This document shows, piece after piece, positions 25,096-35,618 of a stretch of 64,000 nucleotides of DNA (positions are counted from its first letter, which is position 1; each line of letters begins with the position of its first letter). Below the pieces are notes generated by a model. The model was given only the letters and a program-made list of their open reading frames with translations. It did no database searches and had not been told where the DNA came from. A program made the translations under genes and the position numbers. Origin of the DNA: an uncultured Roseiflexaceae bacterium (GTDB lineage: Bacteria; Chloroflexota; Chloroflexia; Chloroflexales; Roseiflexaceae); contig CALJIC010000139.1 in assembly GCA_937974195.1 (NCBI GenBank), positions 1 to 64,000 of the forward strand. Direction: 5' to 3'.

Positions 25096-26319
25096 TCACT
25101 GTTCGAGCAGACACACATCATCATACCAGAAGCGCGCCGCGAGTGTCGCGCACCCCTGCCCGGTCTCGAGCCGCAGCGCGACCGCCTTCCCCGGCTCATC
25201 CGCGGCGACGACCGGGTGGCCGCCGAGCGCCTCGAGCAGCGCCGCCGGCTCCTCCGCGCGCACGGCCACCGCCCCTTCCGGCGCGAAGCGCCGCAGCCAC
25301 GCCGCCGCTCGCCAGCGCCCCTCGTCGAGGTAGCAGGCCGGGTCGGGCACGCGCGCCCACGCCGCCCCCCACAGCACCAGCGCCAGCGCCAGCACCGGCC
25401 AGGCGAGCCGCGCCCGCCACGCAGGGGCGCCGAGCACGCTCAGCCGCTCAGCCGTGCGGCCCGCGCGCTCCGAGTCGGACCAGCGGTAGAGCAGCGCGCC
25501 CCACACCAGCGCCGCCGCCGCGAGCAACCAGGTGGCCGGCAGGAGCAGCGCCGCCACCGCGCCCAGCGCCGCCGCGAGCAGCCCGCGCCCGCCCCCCATC
25601 GCCGCCTGCGCCGCCAGCAGCAGCGCGAACGCGGCCGTCGGCCACACCAGGTAGTACAGCCCGAGCGGGTCCCAGCCTGCCGCCCGCGCCAGCGCGCCCA
25701 GGGCAGCGCCGAGCGACAGCCCGCCGCCAGCGTCCGTCACGCGCGCGATCGCCGCGGCGTGCAGCGGCTCGAGCAGCAGCAGGCCGGTGAACACCCGCTC
25801 GCCGCGCAGCCCTTCTGCGACCAGCCAGGGCAGCGCCAGCACGCACAGCGTGCCCAGGCTCAGCGCGAACGCCCGGCGGCGCTCCTGCTCGCCCGGCCCC
25901 CGCCAGGCCAGCGCGCCCGCACCCGTCGGCCGCAGCTCGCCGCCGTCCTCGGCCCAGCGCGGGGCCGCCCACGGCAGCGCCACGTGCATCGTGAGCCAGG
26001 CCAGCGCCCACGCCGGCACATACGCGCCCAGAGCGCGCCAGCCGTCCACCGTCTGGCCGGGAAGCGCCAGCGCCTGCAGCGCGCCGAGCAGCAGCGCGAA
26101 CTCCAGCCCGCCGAGCAGCAGCGTCAGCCAGCGCGGCTGGTAGCCGAGCAGCCAGCCGTACACCCCTGCGTCGAGCGCCAGCCCCAGCAGCGCCATCAGG
26201 GCGAACATCCACATATACGACCCGTCGCGCGCGGCCAGCGCGAGGGCGCCCAGGTACGCCGCCGGCCCGATCAGCGAGAGCAGCCGCGTCTGTAGCCGGC
26301 CGGCGAAGGTGAAGTACAT
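25096..26319 (-). CDS. Polytopic membrane protein, function unknown
   Basis: 407 residues with about ten hydrophobic segments (for instance 'LLSLIGPAAYLGALALAARD', 'MWMFALMALLGLALDAGVYGWLLG', 'LLLGGLEFALLLGALQALAL', 'LLAAALGAVAALLLPATWLLAAAALVWG'). A C-terminal soluble tail of about 75 residues ('VPDPACYLDEGRWRAAAWLRRFAPEGAVAVRAEEP') resembles the soluble tails of dolichyl-phosphate-mannose-mannosyltransferase-like integral proteins, but no catalytic motif is clear. It starts 3 bases after the flavoprotein stop and ends 17 bases before the AhpD-like start, so all three are one operon. Very Ala/Leu-rich composition. Confidence 0.7.
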   Translation of the reverse strand: MYFTFAGRLQTRLLSLIGPAAYLGALALAARDGSYMWMFALMALLGLALDAGVYGWLLGYQPRWLTLLLGGLEFALLLGALQALALPGQTVDGWRALGAYVPAWALAWLTMHVALPWAAPRWAEDGGELRPTGAGALAWRGPGEQERRRAFALSLGTLCVLALPWLVAEGLRGERVFTGLLLLEPLHAAAIARVTDAGGGLSLGAALGALARAAGWDPLGLYYLVWPTAAFALLLAAQAAMGGGRGLLAAALGAVAALLLPATWLLAAAALVWGALLYRWSDSERAGRTAERLSVLGAPAWRARLAWPVLALALVLWGAAWARVPDPACYLDEGRWRAAAWLRRFAPEGAVAVRAEEPAALLEALGGHPVVAADEPGKAVALRLETGQGCATLAARFWYDDVCLLEQ

Positions 26320-26322
26320 AGC

Positions 26323-27525
26323 TCAGCAGTCGATGGGGATACGCCGCGCGGCGTACTTCATGCCGAAGAACGTGTCGGCCACCGGCAGCGCCCAGCGCGC
26401 GAGGACGCCGACAGCCGCCAGCACGCTGCCGGGACGGCTGAGCGGCGGCACGGTGAAGTCGTCGTTCACCTGGAGCACCCCGCCCACGCAGGGCACCCGC
26501 TCCTCCTCGACCAGCCGGCGCACCAGCGGGTGCTCGCGGACGTCCGTGCGGAACCCGGTCGCGAACACCACCCGGTCCACCGCCAGCGTGTCGCCGCCGG
26601 CCAGGTGCAGCCTTAGCGGCCGCCCGTGGCGCTCGTGCCTGCCGGCCTCTTCGATGCGCTCGACCGTCGCCTGGCGCGTGATGAAGCGCCCGTCGCGGCG
26701 CGCCTGCCACAGCCGCCACTCCCAGCCCGGGCGCAGCGCGTAGCTGCCCGAGCCGGCCCGCAGCCGGCTCAGCCGCGCCTCCGGGTCGAGCCGGCGGTAC
26801 TCGTCGAGGCCCACCGCGCTGAACATCCGGCGCGGCGCGTTGAGCTGCTGGCGCTTCAGCGAGCTGCGGTGCAGCGCCACGACGCTCGCACCGGCCGCGA
26901 GCGCCGCCAGCCAGACGTGGGCGGCCCCCATGCCGCCGCCCACCACCGCGATCCGCTCGCCGGCCGCGAAGGTCGGCCGCTGGTAGGCGTGCGACACCCG
27001 CGGGTGGAAGCGCCACGAGCCAGCCGCCGCGGGCCAGCGCAGCCCCGGGTGCCCGAGCGCCAGCACCACGTTCCTGGCCCGCCCGAGCGGCGCCCCCTGC
27101 TCGTCGAACAGCTCGAACCAGCGCGGGTCGCCGGCCGGCCGCGCCACCCGGCCCACGCGGGCGTGCACGTGGCAGCGCGCGAAGCTGTAGCGCTCGGCGA
27201 CCTGCGCCGCGTGCTCCAGCAGCAGGTCGAGCGGGGGAGTGTACAGGTTGAACAGCGAGGCCAGCGCCGGGAGCGGCGATCGGCGCCGCAGCGTGTCCAC
27301 CAGCGCGAGGTCGGGGAAGCCCGCCGGGCTGAGGTGGCCGTCCCCCTCGGAGCGCATCGTATCCTGGCGCACCGAGCGCGCGTAGCGCTCCAGCCTCGCC
27401 AGCGGGTGCGGGCTGTCGCCGTACACAGTGATCTCGTCCGTGACGCCGCGATGCCGCAGCACGGCGAGCGTCGCCAGCGCCGCCGGCCCATCACCAATGA
27501 TCGCAGTGTGGCTCGCGCGCAGCAT
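26323..27525 (-). CDS. FAD/NAD(P)-binding flavoprotein oxidoreductase
   Basis: 400 residues. The N-terminal dinucleotide-binding motif is 'HTAIIGDGPAALATLAVLRHRG' (GxGxxx with A in place of the last G). The second, 'ERIAVVGGGMGAAHVWLAALAAG', lies near residue 190, and the ATG-type motif 'VDRVVFATGFRTDVREHPLV' near residue 320. The arrangement resembles lysine/ornithine N-monooxygenase or thioredoxin-reductase-like flavoproteins, yet no CxxC redox motif is present. Operon partner of a membrane protein and the AhpD-like protein, so electron supply to that peroxidase is possible but unproven. It diverges from the LuxR-type ATPase regulator. Confidence 0.75.
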   Translation of the reverse strand: MLRASHTAIIGDGPAALATLAVLRHRGVTDEITVYGDSPHPLARLERYARSVRQDTMRSEGDGHLSPAGFPDLALVDTLRRRSPLPALASLFNLYTPPLDLLLEHAAQVAERYSFARCHVHARVGRVARPAGDPRWFELFDEQGAPLGRARNVVLALGHPGLRWPAAAGSWRFHPRVSHAYQRPTFAAGERIAVVGGGMGAAHVWLAALAAGASVVALHRSSLKRQQLNAPRRMFSAVGLDEYRRLDPEARLSRLRAGSGSYALRPGWEWRLWQARRDGRFITRQATVERIEEAGRHERHGRPLRLHLAGGDTLAVDRVVFATGFRTDVREHPLVRRLVEEERVPCVGGVLQVNDDFTVPPLSRPGSVLAAVGVLARWALPVADTFFGMKYAARRIPIDC

Positions 27526-27701
27526 ATGTCATCAGCATCGCTGGGGATTACGACAACCGATTGTACCACAGGCGCGGCGCCTGTCCAGAGCTCCCGTCCC
27601 CGCCGCCCCTCCGAGGCCGATCGACGGCGGAGGAATCCGCAAGGTATGATAGGATTCCTCGCACCGCCGTAGGCCGTCGCCAGAGACGCAGGGGCAGTGC
27701 C

Positions 27702-30254
27702 ATGCAGGCGACTCTCCCATCACAGCCGCTGCCGTTCGTGGGGCGCGAGCGCGAGATCGACCGCATCCTCGCGCTGCTCGCCGACCCCGCCTGCCGGCTG
27801 CTGACGATCACCGGCCCGGGCGGCATCGGCAAGACCCGGCTGGCGCTCGAGGTCGCGCGGCGCGTGGCCGAGGCCGCCGAGGTGGTCTTCGTCTCGCTCG
27901 AGCCGCTCACCTCGCCCGACGCCGTCCCCCGCGCGGTCGGCGACGCCGCCGGCATCCCGCTCACCGGCCGCGAGAGCACGCGCGAGCTGCTCGTCGGCCG
28001 GCTCCAGGCGCGCGAGCTGCTCCTGGTGCTGGACAACTTCGAGCACCTGCTCGCCGCCGCCGACCTGCCGGCCGAGCTCCTCGCGCGCGCGCCGGGCGTC
28101 CGCATGCTGGTCACCTCGCGCGAGAGCCTCAACGTCCAGGGCGAGTGGCTCTTCCCGCTCGACGGGCTCGACCTGCCGAGCGAGGGCGATGACGGCCCCG
28201 CGCCCCCGGCCTCGGTGCAGCTCTTCGTCGAGCGCGCCCGGCGCGCGCGCCCGGACTTCTCGCTCGAGGCCGAGCGCGCCGGCGTCGAGCGCATCTGCCG
28301 CCTGGTCGAAGGGATGCCCCTCGCGCTCGAGCTCGCCGCCGCCTGGACGCGCATCCTGCCCAGCGCCGCCATCGCCGACGAGATCGCCCGCGGCCTGGAC
28401 GTGCTCGGCGCCAGGGTGCGCGACGCGCCGGCCCGCCACCGCAGCATCCGCACCGCCTTCGACCGCTCGTGGGAGCTGCTGAGCGAGGCGGAGCGCCGGA
28501 CCCTGGCGCGGCTCTCGGTCTTCCGCGGCGGGTTCACCCACCACGCCGCCTACCACGTCGCCGGCGCAGACCTCCACACCCTGGCGGCGCTGGTGGACCG
28601 CTCGCTCGTCCGGCTGGGGGCCGCCGGCCGCTACCACATCCACGCGCTGCTGCGCCAGTACGCCGCCGGCCAGCTCGAGTCCCCCGAGGAGCAGGCCGCC
28701 GCCCGCCGCGCCCACGGCGTCTACTTCGCCGGCTTCCTCGGCGACCGGCTGGAGCGCCTGATCGGCGACGGGCAGGTCGAGGCGGTGGGCGAGATCGCGG
28801 CCGAGATCGACAACATCCGCGCCGCCTGGCAGTGGGCGGTGGAGACGCGCGACGTCGCCTCGATCGCCGCCGCAGCGCACCCGCTCGCGCTCTACCACGC
28901 GGCCCGCGGCCCGTACCGCGAGGGGGCCGCGCTGCTCGAGCAGGCCGCCGGCAGCCTGCGCCGCCAGGAGCTGGACCGCCAGGCGGGGGTGGCGCTGGCG
29001 GTGGTGCTGAACGACATCGGCTGGCTGTCGCTGCGGCTCGGCGCCCTGGAGCGCGCCCGCGCCTGCTGGGAGGAGAGCCTGGCGCTGTACGAGCGCTTCG
29101 GCGCGCCGCCGCAGCCGGGCCGCGCCACCGATCCGCTGCTCGGCCTGGCCGACCTGGCGCTGATCGCAGGGAGCTACGCCGAGGCCACCCGGCTCGGCGA
29201 GGCCGCCCTGCGGCGCAGCGAGGTCCACCACCACCTCCACAACCTCCCCTTCGCCTGGTACGTCCTGGCCGAGGCATCGCTCGCGCAGGGGCTCTACGCG
29301 GCCGCCGGCCGCTACGCCCGCCGCGCCCACGCCGCGGTCCGCGCCTCGCGCGACCAGTGGTACATGGCCTACATCCTCCACGAGCTCGGGCACATCGCCG
29401 TCGCCACGGGCGCGTTCGACGAGGCGCGCCGCCACTACCAGCAGGGCTACGCCATCCGCGAGGCGTTCGGCGACGCGCAGGGCATGGCCGAGTCGCTCGA
29501 CCACCTGGGGCGCGCGGCGCTGCGCCAGGGGGACTACGCCGGGGCGCGCGAGCTGTACGAGCGCAGCCTCGAGCGCTACCGCGCCACCGGGGACAACGGC
29601 GGCGTCGCGCGCGCCCTCAACGGCCTCGGGGTCGCCGCGCTGGCCGCCGGGGATGCGCCCGCGTCGGCGCGCGCCTTCGCCGAGGCGCTCGACCACGCCG
29701 CCCGCATCGGCTTCGTGCCGCTCACGCTGCACATCATGGCCAACGCGGCCGAGCTGCTCAGCCACGCCGGCCAGGAGGCCGCCGCCGTCGAGATCCTGAT
29801 CTCCGTGCTGCGCCACCCGGCCTGCGAGCGCGCCGTCGGCGACCGCGCGCAGCAGCACCTGGTGCTCGCCGAGCAGCGCCTCCCGCCCGAGGCGTTCGCC
29901 GCCGCCGCCGCCCGCGGGCAGACCGCCGACCTCGACGGCGCCGTCGCCCGGCTCCACATGGCGCTGGCGGCGCCGCTGCAGATCGCCCGCCCCCCGGCGC
30001 CGCTCGCCGCCCGCCCGGAGGCCGCCGCGCCCGCGCCCGGCGCCCAGCAGCCGCTGATCGAGCCGCTGACCCCGCGCGACCGCCAGGTGCTCGCGCTCGT
30101 CGCCGCCGGCCTCTCCAACCAGGAGATCGCCGACCAGCTCATCCTCGCGCTCGGCACCGTCAAGTGGTACGTCCGCGAGGTGTGCGGCAAGCTCGGCGTC
30201 CGCACCCGCACCCAGGCCATCGCCCGCGCCCGCGAGCTCGGCCTGCTCCCCTAA
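27702..30254 (+). CDS. LuxR-family ATPase regulator (AfsR/LAL-like: P-loop, TPR, HTH)
   Basis: 850 residues from ATG 27702; upstream in-frame residues are Arg-rich and look untranslated. Residues 12-300 are an NB-ARC/AAA-type ATPase: 'FVGREREIDRILALL', Walker A GPGGIGKT at 38-45, Walker B-like 'ELLLVLDNFEHL', sensor 'RMLVTSRESLNVQGE', 'GMPLALELAAAW'. Residues 350-780 are TPR-like helices. The C-terminal LuxR helix-turn-helix is 'LTPRDRQVLALVAAGLSNQEIADQLILALGTVKWYVREVC'. It binds DNA in response to an unknown inducer with ATP as a switch. No target gene is obvious; it diverges from the flavoprotein operon 176 bases away and may control it (inferred). Confidence 0.88.
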   Translation: MQATLPSQPLPFVGREREIDRILALLADPACRLLTITGPGGIGKTRLALEVARRVAEAAEVVFVSLEPLTSPDAVPRAVGDAAGIPLTGRESTRELLVGRLQARELLLVLDNFEHLLAAADLPAELLARAPGVRMLVTSRESLNVQGEWLFPLDGLDLPSEGDDGPAPPASVQLFVERARRARPDFSLEAERAGVERICRLVEGMPLALELAAAWTRILPSAAIADEIARGLDVLGARVRDAPARHRSIRTAFDRSWELLSEAERRTLARLSVFRGGFTHHAAYHVAGADLHTLAALVDRSLVRLGAAGRYHIHALLRQYAAGQLESPEEQAAARRAHGVYFAGFLGDRLERLIGDGQVEAVGEIAAEIDNIRAAWQWAVETRDVASIAAAAHPLALYHAARGPYREGAALLEQAAGSLRRQELDRQAGVALAVVLNDIGWLSLRLGALERARACWEESLALYERFGAPPQPGRATDPLLGLADLALIAGSYAEATRLGEAALRRSEVHHHLHNLPFAWYVLAEASLAQGLYAAAGRYARRAHAAVRASRDQWYMAYILHELGHIAVATGAFDEARRHYQQGYAIREAFGDAQGMAESLDHLGRAALRQGDYAGARELYERSLERYRATGDNGGVARALNGLGVAALAAGDAPASARAFAEALDHAARIGFVPLTLHIMANAAELLSHAGQEAAAVEILISVLRHPACERAVGDRAQQHLVLAEQRLPPEAFAAAAARGQTADLDGAVARLHMALAAPLQIARPPAPLAARPEAAAPAPGAQQPLIEPLTPRDRQVLALVAAGLSNQEIADQLILALGTVKWYVREVCGKLGVRTRTQAIARARELGLLP

Positions 30255-30276
30255 GGCCCGCGCACCAGCCCATCCT

Positions 30277-30305
30277 TTGCGCGAGCCATCCCGTTCTGCT
30301 ATACT
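30277..30305 (+). promoter_or_regulatory. Candidate promoter of lepA
   Basis: Extended -10 TGC-TATACT (30297-30305) with TTGCGC at 30277-30282, spacer 17 bases; about 135 bases before the lepA start. Confidence 0.5.
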
Positions 30306-30440
30306 TCCGAATCAGGCGCTGCTGTTGTATTCGGCGCCGCGCCGCTCCAGGCTCTCCGGCTGCCGCCGGCGCGGGGCGCGGCCCGCCACACCGCCCCGCT
30401 CACGGGTACGCGGGCAGAACGTCTCCCGATTGAGATACGC

Positions 30441-32246
<1,806 letters not shown>

Positions 32247-32401
32247 GCCGCCCGCCCCCGCCCTGCTCGCCCCAGCCGCCGCTCGAGCTAGTGAAAGAGA
32301 TGCCGCCTGCGCCCGGCCGCCTTCCCGCGCATCCCGCCGCCGCGCCGGCCGCAGCCCCGATCGCGACTCCAACCTGCTGCCGCCCCATCGTGGGCGGAGC
32401 T

Positions 32402-32424
32402 GTGGAGGGCAGCGCGCCCTCCAC
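32402..32424 (+). repeat. Short palindrome, first of two related copies
   Basis: GTGGAGGGC (32402-32410) and GCCCTCCAC (32416-32424) around a five-base loop, between lepA and the parvulin-type gene. The left flank and arm (GGAGCTGTGGAGGGC) are repeated at 33491-33505. Confidence 0.6.
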
Positions 32425-32436
32425 GTGTCCTGTATT

Positions 32437-32495
32437 CCGCCGCAGTGCGGCGCAAGAGGGGTATCTGGGGCAGCAGCGCCTCCCCGGCCCCGCCA
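32437..32495 (+). repeat. Interspersed palindromic repeat, diverged copy
   Basis: CCGCCGCAGTGCGGCG, then AAGAGGGGTATCTGGGG and GCCTCCCC: the same block order as at 55241-55310, with weaker pairing. It ends 19 bases before the start codon of the lipoprotein gene. Confidence 0.5.
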
Positions 32496-32513
32496 CGTCC
32501 TAAAGGAGCCCAC

Positions 32514-33479
32514 GTGACTTTCAGAACAGCTGTCCTCGCCCTCCTCGCCGCCCTCATCCTCGCCGCCTGCGGCACGCCCGCCGCCCAGACCGTCGCGCGC
32601 GTCGACGATGTCACCCTCACCCGGCAGGCGCTCGACGAGCAGATCACGCGCATCGAGCAGGGCTTCCAGGAGCAGGCCGCGCTCGGCATGCCGATGCCCT
32701 CGCGCATCGAGATCGAGCAGGAGCTCGTCAGGCGCTTCATCGAGCAGAACCTCACCCTCAGCGTCGCCCGCCAGCGCGGCGTCGCCGTCAGCGACTCCGA
32801 GGTGGACACGCAGATCGAGGAGTTCCGCGCCCAGATCCCCGAGCTCGAGACCGTGGTGCAGAACGACCTCGGGTACTCCGGCGCGGACTCCACCGAGTTC
32901 CGCCAGTTCGTGACCTACCTCCTGGCCCAGGAGAAGCTCGCCGAGGGCCTCGTCCCCGACACCGAGGTGCGCCAGCGCATCACCGAGGAGGTCATGCGCC
33001 CCACGCCGATCGCCACCGTCGCCCACATCCTCGTCGCCACCGAGGAGGAGGCCAACCAGGTGATCGAGCGCCTCAACAACGGCGAGGACTTCGCCGCGCT
33101 CGCCGCCGAGCTCTCGACCGACCCCGGCTCCAAGGACAACGGCGGCGTCTACGAGGACGTGCCGCAGGGCCAGTTCGTCGAGCCGTTCGACAAGGCCACC
33201 TTCGAGGACCTCGAGCCCGGCGAGACGACCCAGACGCCGGTGCAGACTCAGTTCGGCTACCATGTGATCCGCCTGATCTCGCGCGGCGAGCTGCCGCCCC
33301 CCTCCGCCGAGGAGGCCCAGGCGCAGATCGACATGCTCGTGGCGCAGGAGCTCGGCATGCAGCGCCAGCAGGCGCTCGCGCAGCTCATGGAAGACGAGCG
33401 GGCGCGCGCCGAGCAGGAGCAGCGCATCGTCGAGCCGACCTACCCAACGCCAACCCTCGACCCGGCCTTCGCGCCCTAG
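32514..33479 (+). CDS. Parvulin-type peptidyl-prolyl isomerase lipoprotein (PrsA/SurA-like)
   Basis: 321 residues from GTG 32514, preceded by AAAGGAG five bases away. Signal peptide with lipobox LAAC, lipidated Cys19 ('LAALILAACGTPAAQ'). Residues 22-170 are the SurA-N/PrsA chaperone part ('VARVDDVTLTRQALDEQI'). Residues 175-275 are one parvulin domain: 'IATVAHILVATEEEANQVIERLNNGEDFAALAAELS', 'DNGGVYEDVPQGQFVEPFDKATF', 'VQTQFGYHVIRL'. A Glu/Gln-rich C-terminal helix follows. It helps secreted proteins fold on the outer side of the cytoplasmic membrane. It may share transcription with lepA (267-base gap with repeats). Confidence 0.9.
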   Translation: MTFRTAVLALLAALILAACGTPAAQTVARVDDVTLTRQALDEQITRIEQGFQEQAALGMPMPSRIEIEQELVRRFIEQNLTLSVARQRGVAVSDSEVDTQIEEFRAQIPELETVVQNDLGYSGADSTEFRQFVTYLLAQEKLAEGLVPDTEVRQRITEEVMRPTPIATVAHILVATEEEANQVIERLNNGEDFAALAAELSTDPGSKDNGGVYEDVPQGQFVEPFDKATFEDLEPGETTQTPVQTQFGYHVIRLISRGELPPPSAEEAQAQIDMLVAQELGMQRQQALAQLMEDERARAEQEQRIVEPTYPTPTLDPAFAP

Positions 33480-33491
33480 CCGCGTGCCGGG

Positions 33492-33524
33492 GAGCTGTGG
33501 AGGGCCGCTGGCCCCCCACAGCTC
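33492..33524 (+). terminator. Hairpin after the parvulin gene, related to the copy at 32402
   Basis: Fifteen-base arms (33492-33506 and 33510-33524) with one mismatch and a 3-base loop, 13 bases after the stop codon. No T run follows, so it may be a repeat element used as an mRNA 3' end rather than a classical terminator. Confidence 0.5.
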
Positions 33525-33584
33525 CGCTCGGAGGCTGCGGGGAGCGCCGCCGCGCAACGCATGTGAGCAGACCTTGAGCATCCG

Positions 33585-35153
33585 ATGAGCGCCACGCAAC
33601 CAGGGATCACCATCGTCGGCCTCGGTCCGGGCGACCCCGGCCAGATCACGCGCGCAGCGTGGGAGGCCATCTCATCCGCCGGCGTGCTCTACCTGCGCAC
33701 CGCCGTCCACCCAACCGTCGCCGCGCTGCCGCAGCGCCTTGAGCTGCGCCCCTTCGACGCGCTCTACGAGCAGGCCGATGACTTCTCCGAGGTCTACCGG
33801 CGCATCGCCGCCGAGCTCGTCGCCCGCGCCGAGTCCGGCGAGCCGGTGGTCTACGCCGTCCCCGGCCACCCGCTCGTCGCCGAGGCCACCACCCGCCACA
33901 CCCTGGCCCTCGCCCGCGAGCGCGGCGTCCCCGCCCGCATCGTCGCCGGCCTGAGCTTCATCGAGCCGGCCTGCGAGCTGATCGGGATCGACCCGCTCGA
34001 GCGCGGCCTGCAGCTCCTCGACGCGCTGGACCTCGTCCCCGAGCAGCGCCCGTCGTCGGGCGCCGGCCCCGCGGCCAGCTGGGCCTCGCTCCACGGCCAC
34101 GAGTACCAGCCACCGCTCGTCCCGTTCCCGCTGAGCGCCACGCGCCCGGCGCTGATCTGCCAGGTCTTCAGCCGCCTGATCGCCTCGCACGTCAAGCTCT
34201 CGCTCATGGAGCGCTACCCCGCCGCCCACCCGGTCACGCTGGTGCGCGCCGCCGGGGTGGCCGGCCAGGAGCGCGCCTGGACCGTGCCGCTCCACGAGCT
34301 CGACCGCCAGGCGGGCATCGACCACCTCACCTCCCTCTTCGTGCCGGCCCTCGAGCCGCTCGCCGACCAGCGCGGCCCGGAGGGGCTCGCCTACGTCGTC
34401 GCGCGGCTGCTCGGCCCCGGCGGCTGCCCGTGGGACCGCGAGCAGGACCACCGCTCGCTGCGCCCAGCGCTGCTCGAGGAGACCCACGAGGTGCTCGAGG
34501 CGCTCGACGCGGGCGACGAGGAGGCGCTGGCCGAGGAGCTCGGCGACCTGCTGATCAGCATCCTGATGCACGCCGAGATGTCGCGCCAGGCCGGCGGCTT
34601 CGCGATCGCCGAGGTCTACGAGCACGCGGCCGCCAAGCTCGTCCGCCGCCACCCGCACGTCTTCGGCGATGTGGCCGTCGATGGCAGCGGCCAGGTGCTG
34701 CAGAACTGGGAGCAGATCAAGAGCGGCGAGCGCGCCGCCAAGGGGCAGGCCGCGCGCGGCACGCTCGACGGCATCCCGCCCGCCCTCCCGGCGCTCGCGG
34801 CCGCCCAGAAGCTCACCTCGCGCGCCGCCCGCGCCGGCTTCGACTCGCCCGACGTCGAGGACACCTGGGCGCTGCTGCGCGAGGAGCTCGCCGAGCTGCG
34901 CGCCGCCGCCAACGGCCCCTCCGAGCAGGTCGAGGCCGAGCTCGGCGACCTGCTGCTCGCCGCCGTCAGGCTGGCCTGGAAGCTCGACGTGGACGCCGAG
35001 AGCGCCCTGCGCGCCGCGAGCGCCCGCTTCCGCCGCCGCTTCGCCCTGCTCGAGGAGCGCCTCGCCGCCCAGGGACTCCGGCTGAGCGACATGTCGGTGG
35101 CCGAGAAGCTCGCCGCCTGGGACGCCACCAAGACGGTGGGCGACGAACGGTAA
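33585..35153 (+). CDS. mazG: Tetrapyrrole-methylase-like / MazG nucleotide pyrophosphohydrolase fusion (YabN type)
   Basis: 522 residues. Residues 8-220 are the tetrapyrrole (corrin/porphyrin) methylase fold: 'ITIVGLGPGDPGQITRAAWEAI', 'VVYAVPGHPLVAEATTR'. Residues 265-510 hold two MazG repeats: 'CPWDREQDHRSLRPALLEETHEVLEAL' with the metal-binding E-E-x-x-E and 'EALAEELGDLLISILMHAEM', then the weaker second copy 'DTWALLREELAELRAA...EAELGDLLLAAVRLAWKLDV'. MazG hydrolyses (d)NTPs to monophosphates for housecleaning. The methylase half is of unknown use in this fusion. Start ATG 33585. Confidence 0.93.
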   Translation: MSATQPGITIVGLGPGDPGQITRAAWEAISSAGVLYLRTAVHPTVAALPQRLELRPFDALYEQADDFSEVYRRIAAELVARAESGEPVVYAVPGHPLVAEATTRHTLALARERGVPARIVAGLSFIEPACELIGIDPLERGLQLLDALDLVPEQRPSSGAGPAASWASLHGHEYQPPLVPFPLSATRPALICQVFSRLIASHVKLSLMERYPAAHPVTLVRAAGVAGQERAWTVPLHELDRQAGIDHLTSLFVPALEPLADQRGPEGLAYVVARLLGPGGCPWDREQDHRSLRPALLEETHEVLEALDAGDEEALAEELGDLLISILMHAEMSRQAGGFAIAEVYEHAAAKLVRRHPHVFGDVAVDGSGQVLQNWEQIKSGERAAKGQAARGTLDGIPPALPALAAAQKLTSRAARAGFDSPDVEDTWALLREELAELRAAANGPSEQVEAELGDLLLAAVRLAWKLDVDAESALRAASARFRRRFALLEERLAAQGLRLSDMSVAEKLAAWDATKTVGDER

Positions 35154-35221
35154 GAGCGCCGGGGTCATCGGCGCGGAGCAGCTCCGGTGGCCCCCGGCTT
35201 CAGCCACTCGCGTTCAAAGAG

Positions 35222-35455
35222 ATGCCCAAGCCACCCCTCGAGCTCAAGATCGGCGACGTCGTCCAGATGCGCAAGCCGCACCCCTGCGGCGGCGACATCT
35301 GGCGTATCGTGCGCGTCGGCGCCGAGATCGGCATCCGCTGCACGACGTGCGACCGCCGGGTGCTCCTGCCGCGCGCCACCTTCGAGCGCCGCATCAAGCG
35401 CTTCGTCGAGCGCGCCGCGCCGCCGCGCGGCGGAGAGGAGGGCGCCGCGTCCTAG
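35222..35455 (+). CDS. DUF951 small protein
   Basis: 77 residues. 'LELKIGDVVQMRKPHPCGGDIWRIVRVGAEIGIRCTTCDRRVLLPRATFERRIKRFVE' is the whole DUF951 family signature, including HPCG and the C-x2-C pair (about residues 40-43) which may bind metal or nucleic acid. An Ala/Gly/Glu-rich tail follows. The family is known from Firmicutes and Chloroflexota and has no assigned function. It lies 68 bases after mazG on the same strand. Confidence 0.85.
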   Translation: MPKPPLELKIGDVVQMRKPHPCGGDIWRIVRVGAEIGIRCTTCDRRVLLPRATFERRIKRFVERAAPPRGGEEGAAS

Positions 35456-35547
35456 CGCCCCAGCCCACCGCGCGGCGACGCTCCCGGCTGCCCCGCCGGG
35501 CGCCAGCACGCGAGCGCTTCCTCCCCGCGTGGAGCCGGCCGGCAAAA

Positions 35548-35577
35548 TTGGCGCCCGCGCGCCAAACGCGGTATCAT
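35548..35577 (+). promoter_or_regulatory. Candidate nfeD promoter with a dyad over the -35 box
   Basis: TTGGCGC (35548-35554) and GCGCCAA (35559-35565) form a perfect dyad; TTGGCG can serve as -35 with TATCAT (35572-35577) 18 bases on, 41 bases before the nfeD start. Confidence 0.45.
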
Positions 35578-35618
35578 GTCGGCATCACACGATATTCTGT
35601 ATCAGGTCTGCCGTGACC

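Noticed and set aside
27561..27701. Longer N-terminus of the LuxR-type ATPase regulator
   Set aside because: Arg/Pro-rich, not family-like; ATG 27702 begins just before the conserved FVGRE motif.
27720..29957. 745-codon open frame antisense to the LuxR-type regulator
   Set aside because: High GC leaves long stop-free antisense frames. The product is Gly/Arg/Gln-rich without family motifs, while the plus strand has P-loop, TPR and LuxR domains.
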